Shown: piece by piece, positions 17,285 through 26,952 of the stretch
How positions within the stretch are numbered: position 1 is the first letter of the stretch
Layout: each line of letters opens with the position of its first letter
Assembly (NCBI RefSeq): GCF_038595055.1
Contig: NZ_CP152002.1
Location: 2,710,501-2,774,500 of the forward strand
Direction of reading: 5' to 3'
DNA: 64,000 nt
DNA from: Paenibacillus sp. FSL R7-0345
Lineage (GTDB): Bacteria > Bacillota > Bacilli > Paenibacillales > Paenibacillaceae
Translations under genes and position numbers: made by a program
The notes under the pieces: generated by a model
The model's input: the letters and a program-made list of their open reading frames with translations, nothing else
What the model was told of the DNA's origin: nothing
Database searches by the model: none

Positions 17285-18109
17285 ATGAAGAAAAATACAA
17301 AAATCATGCTCTGGCTGTTCTTCCTGATCATCGCCGCGGTGCAGCTGTTCCCGTTCATCTGGCTGGTGAACTTCTCTTTTACAAGCAGCAGCGAGTTCTA
17401 TTCCTCCAGCATTCTGAAATGGCCGGATGTTCCGCAATGGCAGAACTATATTAATGCCTGGGTGGACGGTAAATTTGCCCGGTATTTCTTTAACAGCTTT
17501 TTTGTAACGGCGGTTACGATTGTATTGACGGTTGTTCTTTCACTGACGCTTGGTTATGCGTTCACCCGGATGCAATGGAAGCTGCGTTCCCTGTTCTTCA
17601 CAGTGATCCTGCTCGGGATTATGATTCCGATTCATGCGACGCTGCTGCCTAACTTTGCTATTTTTAAATCGCTGGGCTTAACGGATTCCTATCTTGGACT
17701 AATTCTTCCTTATACTGCAGTCTCCGTACCGCTCGGGACCTTTATGCTGACCGGCTTTCTGCGCTCCATTCCTAAAGCGATGGAAGAATCGGCAGTCATC
17801 GACGGCGCGAACATCTACCGGATCGTATTCGGGATTATTGCTCCGCTGACGGCTCCGGCGCTGGTAACCATTGTGGTAACGACCTTCTTGAACTGCTGGA
17901 ATGAATTTATTATGGCCTCCACATTCCTGAGCAAGGATTCGCTCAAAACGCTGCCGTTCTCGGTCATGAACTTTACCGGCCAGTATTCCTCGGATTACGG
18001 TTCACAGTTTGCGGTTATGGTGCTGACTTCGGTGCCGGCGATCATTATTTATGCGATCTTCAACGAGCAGATTACCAAAGGGGTTACTGCAGGCGCGGTG
18101 AAGGGCTAA
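17285..18109 (+). CDS. ABC sugar importer permease, MalG/UgpE type
   Basis: A 274-residue permease. First membrane segment at about 7-27 (IMLWLFFLIIAAVQLFPFIWLVNFSF), then the extracytoplasmic SSEFYSSSILKWPDVPQWQNYINAW, further membrane segments, and EAA loop EESAVIDGANIYRIVFGIIAPL at about 162-183. It ends EQITKGVTAGAVKG, the usual family tail. AAGGGGGAAACACC before the ATG overlaps the end of the previous gene's region (12-base gap). The GH42 gene follows after 36 bases with no terminator. Confidence 0.92.
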   Translation: MKKNTKIMLWLFFLIIAAVQLFPFIWLVNFSFTSSSEFYSSSILKWPDVPQWQNYINAWVDGKFARYFFNSFFVTAVTIVLTVVLSLTLGYAFTRMQWKLRSLFFTVILLGIMIPIHATLLPNFAIFKSLGLTDSYLGLILPYTAVSVPLGTFMLTGFLRSIPKAMEESAVIDGANIYRIVFGIIAPLTAPALVTIVVTTFLNCWNEFIMASTFLSKDSLKTLPFSVMNFTGQYSSDYGSQFAVMVLTSVPAIIIYAIFNEQITKGVTAGAVKG

Positions 18110-18145
18110 GGATACGTTACTTTTCGTCAAAAGGAGAAGGGAAAA

Positions 18146-20149
18146 ATGGATAAGTTACTATACGGTGTTGCCTATTACGATGAATACATGCCTCACGAGA
18201 GGCTTGCTGAAGATATCGGCATGATGAAGGAGGCAGGAATCAATACCGTCCGGATTGCCGAATCCACCTGGAGCACGCATGAGCCGCAAAACGGGGTGTT
18301 CGACTTCACATCCGTGGACCGCGTACTTGACGCTATGCATGAGGCCGGTATCCATGTCATTATCGGAACGCCGACCTATGCCATTCCTGCCTGGATGGTC
18401 AAGGAGTACCCGGATGTGCTGGCGGTCACTGCGGCGGGACGCGGTAAATACGGTGCCCGGCAGATCATGGACATCACGCATCCGGTCTACCTGTTCTATG
18501 CCGAGCGGATCATCCGAAAGCTGCTGGAGCGGGTGCATAAGCATCCGGCAGTCATCGGTTACCAGACCGATAATGAAACCAAGCATTACGAGACAGCGGG
18601 CGATAATGTCCAGCTGAAATTTGTGAAATATATGCGGAATACCTACGGAACCCTGGAAAAAATCAACTACCAATTCGGCCTCGACTACTGGAGCAACCGG
18701 ATCGACAGCTGGGAGGACTTCCCGTCAGTCGCCGGTACGATCAACGGCAGCCTGGGTGCGGAGTTTGCCCGCTTCCAGCGCGGGCTGGTGAATGATTTTC
18801 TGGCCTGGCAGGTAGCGATTGTCAATGAATACAAGCAGCCGGGGCAGTTCGTGACCCAGAATTTCGACTATGAGTGGAGAGGACATTCCTTCGGCGTTCA
18901 GCCTTCGGTGGATCATTTTGCAGCGGCTGAGCCGTTCGATATTGCCGGTGTGGATATTTATCATCCGTCGCAGTCCGAGCTGACCGGGGCCGAGATCGCT
19001 TTTGGCGGAGACATTTCACGTTCCGTGAAGCGGAGCAATTATCTGGTGCTGGAGACACAGGCACAAGCATTTCCGCAGTGGACACCTTATCCCGGACAGC
19101 TCCGTTTGCTGGCATTCAGCCATATCGGCTCTGGTGCGAACATGGTCGCCTACTGGCATTGGCACTCGATCCACAATTCCTTTGAAACGTATTGGAAGGG
19201 GCTGCTCAGCCATGATTTCCTGCCAAATCCGGTGTATAAGGAGGCTTGTACAATCGGTGCGGATTTCAAGCGGCTTAGTCCGCAGCTGACCGGACTCGTG
19301 AAAAAGAACAAAATCGCCTTTATGATCAGCAATGAGGCGCTGTCGGCGATGGAATGGTTCAAGCTGCCTGACGGCAAGAACTATAATGATGTGGTGCGCT
19401 GGCTGTATGATGCGTTCTACCGGATGAATGCGGAATGCGACTTTATCCAGCCTTCCAGCCCTTATCTCCATGAGTATTCCCTGGTGGTTGTACCTGCTCT
19501 GTACGCGGTATCGGATGAAGCGCTGCTCGCACTTAATGAGTATGTGCAGGGCGGCGGCCATGTTCTCTATACTTTCAAAAGCGGATTTACCGACGAGCAG
19601 GTCAAGGTGCGCACCGTGCAGCAGCCGGGCATCATTAGTGAAGCCTGCGGAATCGGGTACAGCATGTTCGTAACGCCGGGTGCAGAGACTGGACTTGCAG
19701 GCGGACTGTTCCCTGAAGGCGGGACCGGTACGGTGAACAGCTGGATGGAGCTGCTGGTTCCGGGAACCGCTGAAGTGCTCGCTTCCTATGACCATCCGGA
19801 ATGGGGCCATTATGCGGCGGCCACGCGGAATACCTTCGGTGAGGGTACAGCAACCTATGTCGGCTGTATGATAGACACCGCCGATCTGGCAGTTATCGTA
19901 CGCGATACTTTGCAGACAGCCGGATTGTGGGCAGAGCAGCAGGAGTATGCTTTCCCGCTGATCGTAAAATCAGCAGTGGCCCGTGAAGGTGCACAAGTAA
20001 GATTCTATTACAATTACTCCGGCAAACAGGTGGCGGGAGTACGTCCGGTCAAAGGTGGAACAGAATTACTCTCAGGTAACGTAGTTGCTGCAGATAGTGA
20101 GCTTCAGCTTGCACCTTGGGGTGTGCAGATTATTTTGGAGCAGGAATAG
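18146..20149 (+). CDS. GH42 beta-galactosidase
   Basis: A 667-residue cytoplasmic enzyme that hydrolyses beta-galactosides (or alpha-L-arabinopyranosides) from plant cell walls. It starts directly with the barrel (LLYGVAYYDEYMPHERLAEDIGMMKEAGINTVRIAESTWS). The acid/base is Glu 144 in GYQTDNETKHY and the nucleophile Glu 303 in NYLVLETQAQAFPQW. The trimerisation domain is at about 390-590 and a short beta domain ends the protein. The metal-binding Cys cluster of some GH42 enzymes is not evident. AAAAGGAGAAGG precedes the ATG. It is in the same operon as the importer, so it acts on imported oligosaccharides. Confidence 0.92.
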   Translation: MDKLLYGVAYYDEYMPHERLAEDIGMMKEAGINTVRIAESTWSTHEPQNGVFDFTSVDRVLDAMHEAGIHVIIGTPTYAIPAWMVKEYPDVLAVTAAGRGKYGARQIMDITHPVYLFYAERIIRKLLERVHKHPAVIGYQTDNETKHYETAGDNVQLKFVKYMRNTYGTLEKINYQFGLDYWSNRIDSWEDFPSVAGTINGSLGAEFARFQRGLVNDFLAWQVAIVNEYKQPGQFVTQNFDYEWRGHSFGVQPSVDHFAAAEPFDIAGVDIYHPSQSELTGAEIAFGGDISRSVKRSNYLVLETQAQAFPQWTPYPGQLRLLAFSHIGSGANMVAYWHWHSIHNSFETYWKGLLSHDFLPNPVYKEACTIGADFKRLSPQLTGLVKKNKIAFMISNEALSAMEWFKLPDGKNYNDVVRWLYDAFYRMNAECDFIQPSSPYLHEYSLVVVPALYAVSDEALLALNEYVQGGGHVLYTFKSGFTDEQVKVRTVQQPGIISEACGIGYSMFVTPGAETGLAGGLFPEGGTGTVNSWMELLVPGTAEVLASYDHPEWGHYAAATRNTFGEGTATYVGCMIDTADLAVIVRDTLQTAGLWAEQQEYAFPLIVKSAVAREGAQVRFYYNYSGKQVAGVRPVKGGTELLSGNVVAADSELQLAPWGVQIILEQE

Positions 20150-20174
20150 CGGATAGAGAGGAGGAGAGAGCAAA

Positions 20175-21827
20175 TTGACTACCATAAAGATTCAAAATCC
20201 GGTACTGAAGGGCTTCAATCCCGATCCGTCGATTCTCCGCGCTGGTGACGATTATTATATGGCGACATCTACTTTTGAATGGTTTCCCGGTGTGCAGATT
20301 CATCATTCCAGGGATATGGTCAACTGGCAGACGCTCTGCTATGCGCTGGACCGGCCGGATCAGCTGGACATGAAGGGGATTGAAGCTTCCGGCGGTGTCT
20401 GGGCACCGTGCCTGACCTATGATCAGCAGGAGCAGACCTTTTACCTGATCTATACGATTATGAGAAGCACAAACGGCAACGCGTTTGATCTGGACAATTA
20501 TGTGGTTACGTCCAAAAGCATTCTTGGCCCCTGGTCGGAGCGCATTTATCTGAACAGTTCCGGCTTCGACCCTTCACTGTTCCATGATGATGACGGTCGC
20601 AAATGGCTGGTTAACCTGGAGTGGGAGACGCGCAAAGGGTACGAGCATCCCGGCTCTATCGTCATTCAGGAGTATGATCCGGTGCGGCAGGAGCTGACCG
20701 GCACAGCGCGAAGTATTTTCCGCGGGGCAACAGATATGGGCTGCATGGAGGCGCCGCATATCTATAAACGGGACGGTTATTACTATATTATGACCGCTGA
20801 AGGCGGAACCGGCTTCGGACACGGTGTTACGATGGCCAGATCACGCGAATTGTTCGGTCCTTACGAATCCGACCCGTGTAATCCGATTATTACATCCGCC
20901 AGGCTGGTCAATCTGGACCGGCGGAATGTGGACGATTATTTGAAACCGTACCAATACAACCCGGATTCCCTGCTGCAAAAAAGCGGGCATGGCTCACTGG
21001 TGGAAACGCAGAAAGGGGAGTGGTACATCGCCCATCTGTGTGCCCGGCCTGTGCTGCCGCAAATCCGCAGTATGCTGGGCAGAGAAACGGCCATTCAGGC
21101 ATGTGAATGGACGGAGGACGGGTGGCTGCGCATGATCGGCGGCGGGCAGTCGGCTTTGATTGAGGCTCCCGCTCCTGAGCTAACGCCTCATCCGTTCGCA
21201 CCGGAACCGGCCAGAGAGGACTTTGACAGCGGGAAGTGGAACATTCATCTGAACTCCCTGCGCGTTCCGATTGATGAGGAATGGGCCTCTCTATCGGCCC
21301 GGCCGGGATTCTTACGGCTGCGCGGGCGGCAATCGCTATTCTCGCTGCATGAGCAAAGTCTGGTGGCACGCCGGCTGCAGTCTGTTAATGCAACAGTAGA
21401 GACTTGTGTGGAGTTCGAACCGGAGAATTATCATCAGTCGGCCGGGCTTACACTCTTTTATGACCAGAATATGTTCTATTATCTGCGGGTTTACTATAGT
21501 GAGAGCCTTGGAGGTAAGTGTCTTGGCATTCTGTATGCCGACAACGGTACAAAGGTTGAGCTCACAGAGTCCCGGCTGCCGGTCGCAGACTGGGAGAGCA
21601 TCTATCTCCGCGCCGAGCTGCGCCAGGGGATGCTGACCTTCTCCGCCTCGCCGGACGGAGCCCAGTGGCAGCAGGTTGGTCCGGAGCTGGACGGCACGAA
21701 ATGCTCGGATGAGTATTCCGCCTCCGGCCATTTCACCGGCGCCTTTCTCGGGATCAACTGCCAGGATTCCTACCGCAGACAGATCACAGCCGATTTCGAT
21801 TACTTCGAGTACCGGGAGCATAGTTAG
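20175..21827 (+). CDS. GH43 beta-xylosidase / alpha-L-arabinofuranosidase
   Basis: A 550-residue protein with a five-bladed propeller followed by a C-terminal beta-sandwich (about 350-550), the layout of XynB-type GH43 enzymes. Catalytic triad by motif: base Asp 17 in GFNPDPSI, pKa-modulating Asp about 132 in SSGFDPSLFHDDDG, and acid Glu about 192 in GCMEAPHIYKRDGYYYI. No signal peptide. It starts with TTG behind GAGGAGAGAG, 25 bases after the GH42 stop. It releases xylose or arabinose from imported xylo- or arabinoxylo-oligosaccharides; the exact bond is not decidable here. It is the last gene of the operon, before a strong terminator. Confidence 0.92.
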   Translation: MTTIKIQNPVLKGFNPDPSILRAGDDYYMATSTFEWFPGVQIHHSRDMVNWQTLCYALDRPDQLDMKGIEASGGVWAPCLTYDQQEQTFYLIYTIMRSTNGNAFDLDNYVVTSKSILGPWSERIYLNSSGFDPSLFHDDDGRKWLVNLEWETRKGYEHPGSIVIQEYDPVRQELTGTARSIFRGATDMGCMEAPHIYKRDGYYYIMTAEGGTGFGHGVTMARSRELFGPYESDPCNPIITSARLVNLDRRNVDDYLKPYQYNPDSLLQKSGHGSLVETQKGEWYIAHLCARPVLPQIRSMLGRETAIQACEWTEDGWLRMIGGGQSALIEAPAPELTPHPFAPEPAREDFDSGKWNIHLNSLRVPIDEEWASLSARPGFLRLRGRQSLFSLHEQSLVARRLQSVNATVETCVEFEPENYHQSAGLTLFYDQNMFYYLRVYYSESLGGKCLGILYADNGTKVELTESRLPVADWESIYLRAELRQGMLTFSASPDGAQWQQVGPELDGTKCSDEYSASGHFTGAFLGINCQDSYRRQITADFDYFEYREHS

Positions 21828-21843
21828 CATACTAATGCAGCAA

Positions 21844-21876
21844 AAGACCAGCCGTATTATCAGGCTGGTCTTCTTT
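21844..21876 (+). terminator. Intrinsic terminator after the GH43 gene
   Basis: AAGACCAGCC, a 9-base loop, GGCTGGTCTT, then CTTTG. It closes the 14933-21827 operon. Confidence 0.88.
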
Positions 21877-21927
21877 GTGCAGCAGGCCAGGGGCAAGCAT
21901 GCTATGTTCACCGTACCCATCACACTT

Positions 21928-22110
21928 AACTGCACTTTGTGCAACTAAAACACCTGTTTTTCCTCCAGGCAGCGTTATAACTGCACTCCATGCAACTATA
22001 ATGCTGCAAATAGGCTCATTTCAGCTGATATATGCAACTTTAGTTGTACAGAATGCAGTTATACGGCGCTGCGGCTCATTTCAGCTGCTTTTAGTTGCAC
22101 AAACTGCATT
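21928..22110. repeat. 51-base-period palindromic repeats in head-to-head pairs (array D)
   Basis: In the gap between two convergent operons, AACTGCACTTTGTGCAACTA-type units start at 21928 and 21979 (51 apart). Two inverted copies follow, their AGTTG parts at 22042 and 22093 (51 apart again). The first unit holds the hairpin TGCAC-TTT-GTGCA. The unit tails of the second, third and fourth copies share a GCTCATTTCAGC-like segment, so all four belong to one family. I see no gene here. The period matches arrays A, B and C although the sequence differs. Confidence 0.78.
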
Positions 22111-22121
22111 TATTAAGGCTT

Positions 22122-23726
22122 CTACCCGCTCCCCGTCTCATCCAGATTATTACGGTACTGGTTAGGCGTGAAGCCTGTGTATTTCTTGAACACCTGGAAA
22201 AAGTACTTTTCATCGTTGTAGCCGACCTTCATCGCGATGTCGCCGATTTTGCGGCTGCGGTCCTTGAGCAGGAGGCAGGCCTGGTCGATGCGGATTTTGT
22301 GCAGATAGTCGAGAAAATTGGTTTTGATCTGCTGCTTGAACAGCAGGCTCAGATAGCCGGGCGTAATGAACACCTCATTTGCGACCGTCTCGCGGCTGAT
22401 GTCCTTATAGTAATTTTCTTCAATGTAGGCGAGGATGGACTCGAACAGCTTGTTTTTGTTCTTTTTGGCATTCAGCAGTTCATTAACTTTAACGGCGGCG
22501 GTAAGCAGCTCACTTTTGATGCCTTCCGGATCTTCCTTGGAGATACTCTGGATGTTGTCCTGCAGAGTCAGGGCGAAATCGTCCATCCCGCCGGTATTTT
22601 TCTCGATATAAAGCTTATATAGGGCAAAATAAAGCGCAAGCGAGCAGCTGACAATCTGTTCCTTGGAGGAAGGGAGCGAAGACATGAATGTGGCGAGACT
22701 CTCCCTGATGCTGTCCGCGTCGCCGTTCATTACACTCAGCAGCACCGTTTTTTCCTGCAAAATAGGATAAGACCAGCTCCCGTGCTCAGCTGCCCGGCTA
22801 TCCTGGGCATTCACAAGCTTGCCGGGACCGAGGGCGTAGTGATCGTCCAGCGCATTTACGGCTGTAGTATAAGAAATGTTCAGGCTGGCCAGCTGGGTGC
22901 CGGTCACACCGATGCCGACGGAAACGGCTAGCTTGAGATAGTTTTTGGCATTGGACTGAAACTCCCCGGCCAGCGCCAGCAGTTCAGCACCGCCCAGCTC
23001 AGCCGGCATGTTAAGGATAGCGATGATATCATCCTGATGCTCGAAGCTCAGGCCGATATTCGGCTGGCGGACGGTTTCCTCGCTGATATTTTTGAGCCCG
23101 TATTTCAGCAGCTCCAGCTCAAACGCCGTATAGCTCTTTTGCAGGGTATGGAGATTGTCCAGCTGCATGACAAAGACGGCGAAATAGTCATAGGGAAAAT
23201 AAATACCGTTAAGCTCCAGGCTGTCCCGGATTTTGTCATAGGAGACCTCCTCAGACAGGACCAGCTGGCTGAGCGTACGTTCCTTCAGCAGCGGCAGGCT
23301 CTCGCGGAAGCCTTCGGTTAACCGCTTCAGATGCGCAGTCTGCCGCTTCTCCTCCAGAATCCCGTTAACCACATTGACAATGGTATCGGTAATCTCCTGG
23401 CGTCTGCTCGGCTTCAGCAGGTAGTCGGATGCGCCGAGTGCGATCGCTTTTTTAACATAATGAAAATCGTTATAGCCGCTCATAATGACCGATTTCACAT
23501 GCGGGAAGTCACGCTTGACCTGCTCAATCAGAGTCAGACCGTCCATCTCCGGCATCCGGATGTCAGCCAGCAGAATATCTACCTGGTGCTTGTGCATCAG
23601 CTCAAGGGCTTCCACACCGTCTCCCGCCTCGGCTACAATCTCCACATCATGGCTGGCCCAGTCGATCAGTGTTCTGATCCCGGTTCTGGCCCGCTCTTCA
23701 TCGTCGACGATCATTAAGTTAATCAT
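22122..23726 (-). CDS. YesN-type response regulator with AraC DNA-binding domain
   Basis: A 534-residue regulator. The receiver domain (1-120) has the acidic pair DDEE near the N-terminus, the phosphoacceptor Asp in DILLADIRMPEMDGL (about residue 55) and the conserved Lys in YLLKPSRR. A long middle region (about 130-420) is typical of YesN proteins, and a C-terminal AraC helix-turn-helix pair (about 430-530) ends VGYNDEKYFFQVFKKYTGFTPNQYR. Its ATG overlaps the kinase gene by eight bases, so the two are one transcript. It faces the GH42/GH43 importer operon and is inferred to activate it when the sensor detects a saccharide outside. Confidence 0.93.
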   Translation of the reverse strand: MINLMIVDDEERARTGIRTLIDWASHDVEIVAEAGDGVEALELMHKHQVDILLADIRMPEMDGLTLIEQVKRDFPHVKSVIMSGYNDFHYVKKAIALGASDYLLKPSRRQEITDTIVNVVNGILEEKRQTAHLKRLTEGFRESLPLLKERTLSQLVLSEEVSYDKIRDSLELNGIYFPYDYFAVFVMQLDNLHTLQKSYTAFELELLKYGLKNISEETVRQPNIGLSFEHQDDIIAILNMPAELGGAELLALAGEFQSNAKNYLKLAVSVGIGVTGTQLASLNISYTTAVNALDDHYALGPGKLVNAQDSRAAEHGSWSYPILQEKTVLLSVMNGDADSIRESLATFMSSLPSSKEQIVSCSLALYFALYKLYIEKNTGGMDDFALTLQDNIQSISKEDPEGIKSELLTAAVKVNELLNAKKNKNKLFESILAYIEENYYKDISRETVANEVFITPGYLSLLFKQQIKTNFLDYLHKIRIDQACLLLKDRSRKIGDIAMKVGYNDEKYFFQVFKKYTGFTPNQYRNNLDETGSG

Positions 23727-25533
23727 GGTTCTCCTCCAAGGGTTCTGATGTGACAGGAATGATCAGCTCTACACGGGTGCCTGACCCGGGCGTACTGGAA
23801 TAACGGATGTTGAACTGATCCTTATAATACAGGCGGAAACGCTGAATCACATTGGCTACCGCATATCCGCCGGTGTTCACGCCGGTGTGAATGTCGTCTT
23901 CCTCCTGAACCTCGGTAATCTTCTCAATCGTTGCTTCATCCATGCCGATGCCGTTGTCTTCAATGACAAATCGCAGGTATCCGCCGTCCATCGTCCCGGT
24001 TATACTGACTGACCCGCCCTCACGTTTGCGCTCAATACCATGGACCAGAGCGTTCTCAATGAACGGCTGCAGGCTCAGCTTCAGAATCACATAGTTGTCG
24101 AGGGCATCCGGAATATCGGTCGAATAGCTGAGCTTGTCGCGGAAGCGCATCTGCTGCAGGGACAGGTAAAGCTGGATCAGCTCTTTTTCTTTGGCTACAC
24201 TGGTGAAGCTTTTGCCGCGGTTCAGACTGAGCCGGAACAGCCGGGACAGGTTGATAACCATCTCGCTGATTTTGTCCTGGCCGGCGCTTTCCGCCTCCCA
24301 AAAAATCGTATCCAGCATGTTATAGAGAAAATGCGGATTAATCTGCGACTGCAGCGCTTTGAGCTCCGCTTCCTGCTCCTTGAGCTTCAGGACATACACT
24401 TCATCCACCAGTGTCTTGATATTGCCGACCATCGTATTGTAGCCGCGGCTTAACAGGCCAATTTCATCCCGGTAGCGCACCTCCACCTTTTCGTCAAAAT
24501 GCCCGTTCTGGAACCGCCGCATGGAATACAGCAGCTTCTTGATCGGCGCAGTCAGGAAATTGGACAGTACCAGCATCAGCGGTATGCTCAGCAGCAGGCT
24601 CACGAGAATAGCAATGACAACAAACAGCTTGATGGAATTGAGCTCCTTGGTCAGCGTGTCCAGCGGAACCGCATATAGGATCTGCCAGCCGGCGTTGCTC
24701 TGAGTGTAGGTCAGCAGCAGCTCTTCCCCGTTCAGGCTGATAATGCGCGAGCCGTCTACCGCACCGTTCCCGACTTTTGGCAGCTGCAGCGGCTCCTTTT
24801 CATTGTAGAAAGACTTACCGGCAGTGAGAAACGGTACGCCGTTCTGATCAAGAATCATGATTCCATGGGACTCGTCATACAGATCCTTCAGGTACCGCTT
24901 GCGGATCGTTTCGGTATTAATACCGACGAAGATCAGCCCGATGTTCCGGCCGTTCAGCGTGCTGCGGACAATCCGGCTCATGGCGATTTTCTCATTGCGG
25001 TTCACATCGATAAAAACATTATTGGTGCTGTTAAGCGGATACCAGTAGGAGGCGCCGTTAAATTCCAGGGTCTGCTTATAGACATCGCTGGACAAAATCC
25101 CGCTGTAGCTGCCAGGACCGCTGCTGTCATCGGTGGCAACCTGATAGAGCGGCTGCTCCTCCTGCCCGTAAAGGGACAGGTAATCGAAATTTCCGGTAAC
25201 CAGCATTTGATTCATAATGGCGGACATCGTCCCCGAATAGATTTGTGATTCCAGATCCACGTTGCCGTTCGGCTCATTCTGCAGTGCGTCCTGCACAACA
25301 GGGGAGAGGCTGAAGACGGTCACCCAGTCCTTGATGCTTTTCTGCATCTCTATAATATTATTATCGATCAGCCGGATCACCGACAGATTGGTCGTGCTGA
25401 CCTTGTTAACGATCTGTTTCTTGGAGGTATGGAACGAGTACAGCCCGAGAGCCGATGTAATCAGGGTAATCATCACGATGAAGACAATGACAATTTTGGT
25501 TTTCAGGCTGGTGTTAAAAAAAGTGTCAACCAT
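23719..25533 (-). CDS. YesM-type sensor histidine kinase
   Basis: A 604-residue membrane kinase. Membrane segments at about 14-34 and 295-318 bound a large extracellular Cache-like sensing domain (WVTVFSLSPVVQDALQNEPNG onward). A HAMP domain (about 320-375), a His kinase domain with the phosphoacceptor in QINPHFLYNMLDTIFWEAE (about 400) and a C-terminal ATPase domain (FIENALVHGIE, EDNGIGMDE, GGYAVANVIQRF) follow. It autophosphorylates and passes phosphate to the regulator encoded just downstream. The ATG has GAGGGGGCC upstream. The shared 28-base motif at 25614 lies 81 bases before its start. Confidence 0.93.
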   Translation of the reverse strand: MVDTFFNTSLKTKIVIVFIVMITLITSALGLYSFHTSKKQIVNKVSTTNLSVIRLIDNNIIEMQKSIKDWVTVFSLSPVVQDALQNEPNGNVDLESQIYSGTMSAIMNQMLVTGNFDYLSLYGQEEQPLYQVATDDSSGPGSYSGILSSDVYKQTLEFNGASYWYPLNSTNNVFIDVNRNEKIAMSRIVRSTLNGRNIGLIFVGINTETIRKRYLKDLYDESHGIMILDQNGVPFLTAGKSFYNEKEPLQLPKVGNGAVDGSRIISLNGEELLLTYTQSNAGWQILYAVPLDTLTKELNSIKLFVVIAILVSLLLSIPLMLVLSNFLTAPIKKLLYSMRRFQNGHFDEKVEVRYRDEIGLLSRGYNTMVGNIKTLVDEVYVLKLKEQEAELKALQSQINPHFLYNMLDTIFWEAESAGQDKISEMVINLSRLFRLSLNRGKSFTSVAKEKELIQLYLSLQQMRFRDKLSYSTDIPDALDNYVILKLSLQPFIENALVHGIERKREGGSVSITGTMDGGYLRFVIEDNGIGMDEATIEKITEVQEEDDIHTGVNTGGYAVANVIQRFRLYYKDQFNIRYSSTPGSGTRVELIIPVTSEPLEENHD

Positions 25534-25613
25534 GTCAGGCCCCCTCTATCTTCATTCCAGTATATCGTTCACCAATAGGCAGGACAATCATCCCCGTCTA
25601 ACATTCGACAATC

Positions 25614-25641
25614 TTCAACTTTATGCACTTTTTCTCTACTG
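25614..25641 (+). promoter_or_regulatory. Second copy of the putative YesN site, upstream of the kinase gene
   Basis: TTCAAC, six bases, CACTTTTTCTCTACTG: the 16-base block and TTCAAC are identical to 14806-14833. It lies 81 bases upstream of the minus-strand kinase start, reading in the opposite direction, and 189 bases before the plus-strand AI-2E-type gene, so which gene it serves is open. The rest of this 297-base gap holds no recognised gene. Confidence 0.55.
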
Positions 25642-25829
25642 ACAGGCATGCGGATTACGCAGCAGAGAGGAGGAACAGCTGGAGTTTTATCTGCTGCCTT
25701 CGCGCATATTATTTAGCTAATCTTTAGGTTCAGCTTAGACAGCATTAAGATTGCCGGGTTACAGTTGTTACAAAACCGGCAATCGGTGTGCTCCGGCAGC
25801 CGGGTTGTTAACGGTGCAGGGGGTGGCAG

Positions 25830-26924
25830 ATGAAGCAGCTGAACACATTTTTAACCATTGGGAAGGCAATACTGCTGGTTCTGCTGATTGTATATGTGGG
25901 GTCATTGGTCGATTTTATTTTTGAGCCGTTAAAGTCACTTACTGGTGTTATTCTGATTCCGGTACTGCTGGCGGTATTCTTCTACTATTTATTACGGCCG
26001 CTGCTGCCGCTGATGGAGCGCTGGAAGATCAAGCGCTGGAGGATGAAGCGCACGCAGGCCATTTTGCTGATCTATCTGGTGCTTGGCGTACTGGTCTTCG
26101 GATTCTTCGGCGGCGTTTGGCCTCCGTTGAAATCGCAGCTGCTGACGCTGGTACAGAATGCCCCGCAGCTGTTTGAAGCCGTAAACGAAAAAATCACTGA
26201 TCTTGAGCACTCGGGCTTTTTCACCAAGCTGTTTCCCGAGGATTTCAGCCTGCTGTCCCAGTTGAACGATTATTTGAGCCAGGGCTTTACTTTGCTGACC
26301 AGCTATGTGACAGGATTATTTTCGGCGGTGTCCAATCTGGCGATCATTCTGTTCACCTTTCCGATTCTGCTGTTTTATATGCTTAAGGAAGGGGACAAGT
26401 TCGGTAAAGCCTTTGTCAAAATGGTACCCGGACGTTTCCGCGAGCGGGCAGGGATGATTACAGGTGAAATCGATGGCGCGCTGAGTAACTATATTGTGAG
26501 CAGAGTCATCGTCAATCTTGCACTGGGCGTGCTGATGTACCTTGGTTTCCTGATTATCGGGCTGCCTTATGCCCTTGTGCTGACCCTGATTGCGTTCATT
26601 ATGAACTTTATTCCTTTTTTCGGGGCGATTATTTCTTCCATTCCGATTGTAATCATCGGGCTGACTGTCTCCCCTATGGTCGGCTTATGGTCACTAATTA
26701 TTATTTTGCTGGCCCAGCAGATCCAAGACAATATTATTACTCCGCTGGTTTTTGGCAAAAGCCTCGACATTCATCCGATTACAACAACGGTGCTTGTGCT
26801 GGGAGTGGGGAATTTCTTCGGCATCATCGGCATGCTGATTATTATCCCCGTGTACATGGTAATCAAGATTATATCCAGGCATACATACCAGCTGTTTCTC
26901 AAGGAGAAGTGGGAGGGACTGTAG
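25830..26924 (+). CDS. AI-2E family transporter
   Basis: A 364-residue polytopic membrane protein of the AI-2E exporter/permease family (YdbI/PerM-like), with about seven to eight hydrophobic segments. Seen: the N-terminal pair (ILLVLLIVYVGSLVDFIFEPL and GVILIPVLLAVFFYYLLRPL), the soluble middle region, and the C-terminal set including PYALVLTLIAFIMNFIPFFGAIISSIPI and the family motif DNIITPLVFGKSLDIHP. AGGGGGTGGCAG precedes the ATG. Members have been linked to quorum signal export, sodium/proton antiport or stress tolerance; the true substrate here is unknown. The Asp23 gene follows 28 bases later. Confidence 0.9.
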   Translation: MKQLNTFLTIGKAILLVLLIVYVGSLVDFIFEPLKSLTGVILIPVLLAVFFYYLLRPLLPLMERWKIKRWRMKRTQAILLIYLVLGVLVFGFFGGVWPPLKSQLLTLVQNAPQLFEAVNEKITDLEHSGFFTKLFPEDFSLLSQLNDYLSQGFTLLTSYVTGLFSAVSNLAIILFTFPILLFYMLKEGDKFGKAFVKMVPGRFRERAGMITGEIDGALSNYIVSRVIVNLALGVLMYLGFLIIGLPYALVLTLIAFIMNFIPFFGAIISSIPIVIIGLTVSPMVGLWSLIIILLAQQIQDNIITPLVFGKSLDIHPITTTVLVLGVGNFFGIIGMLIIIPVYMVIKIISRHTYQLFLKEKWEGL

Positions 26925-26952
26925 GCATATGAGAGCTGAAGGAGGAAACAGA

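Noticed and set aside
22095..22622. Plus-strand frame opposite the YesN-type regulator
   Set aside because: Overlaps the AraC domain coding sequence and starts within array D.
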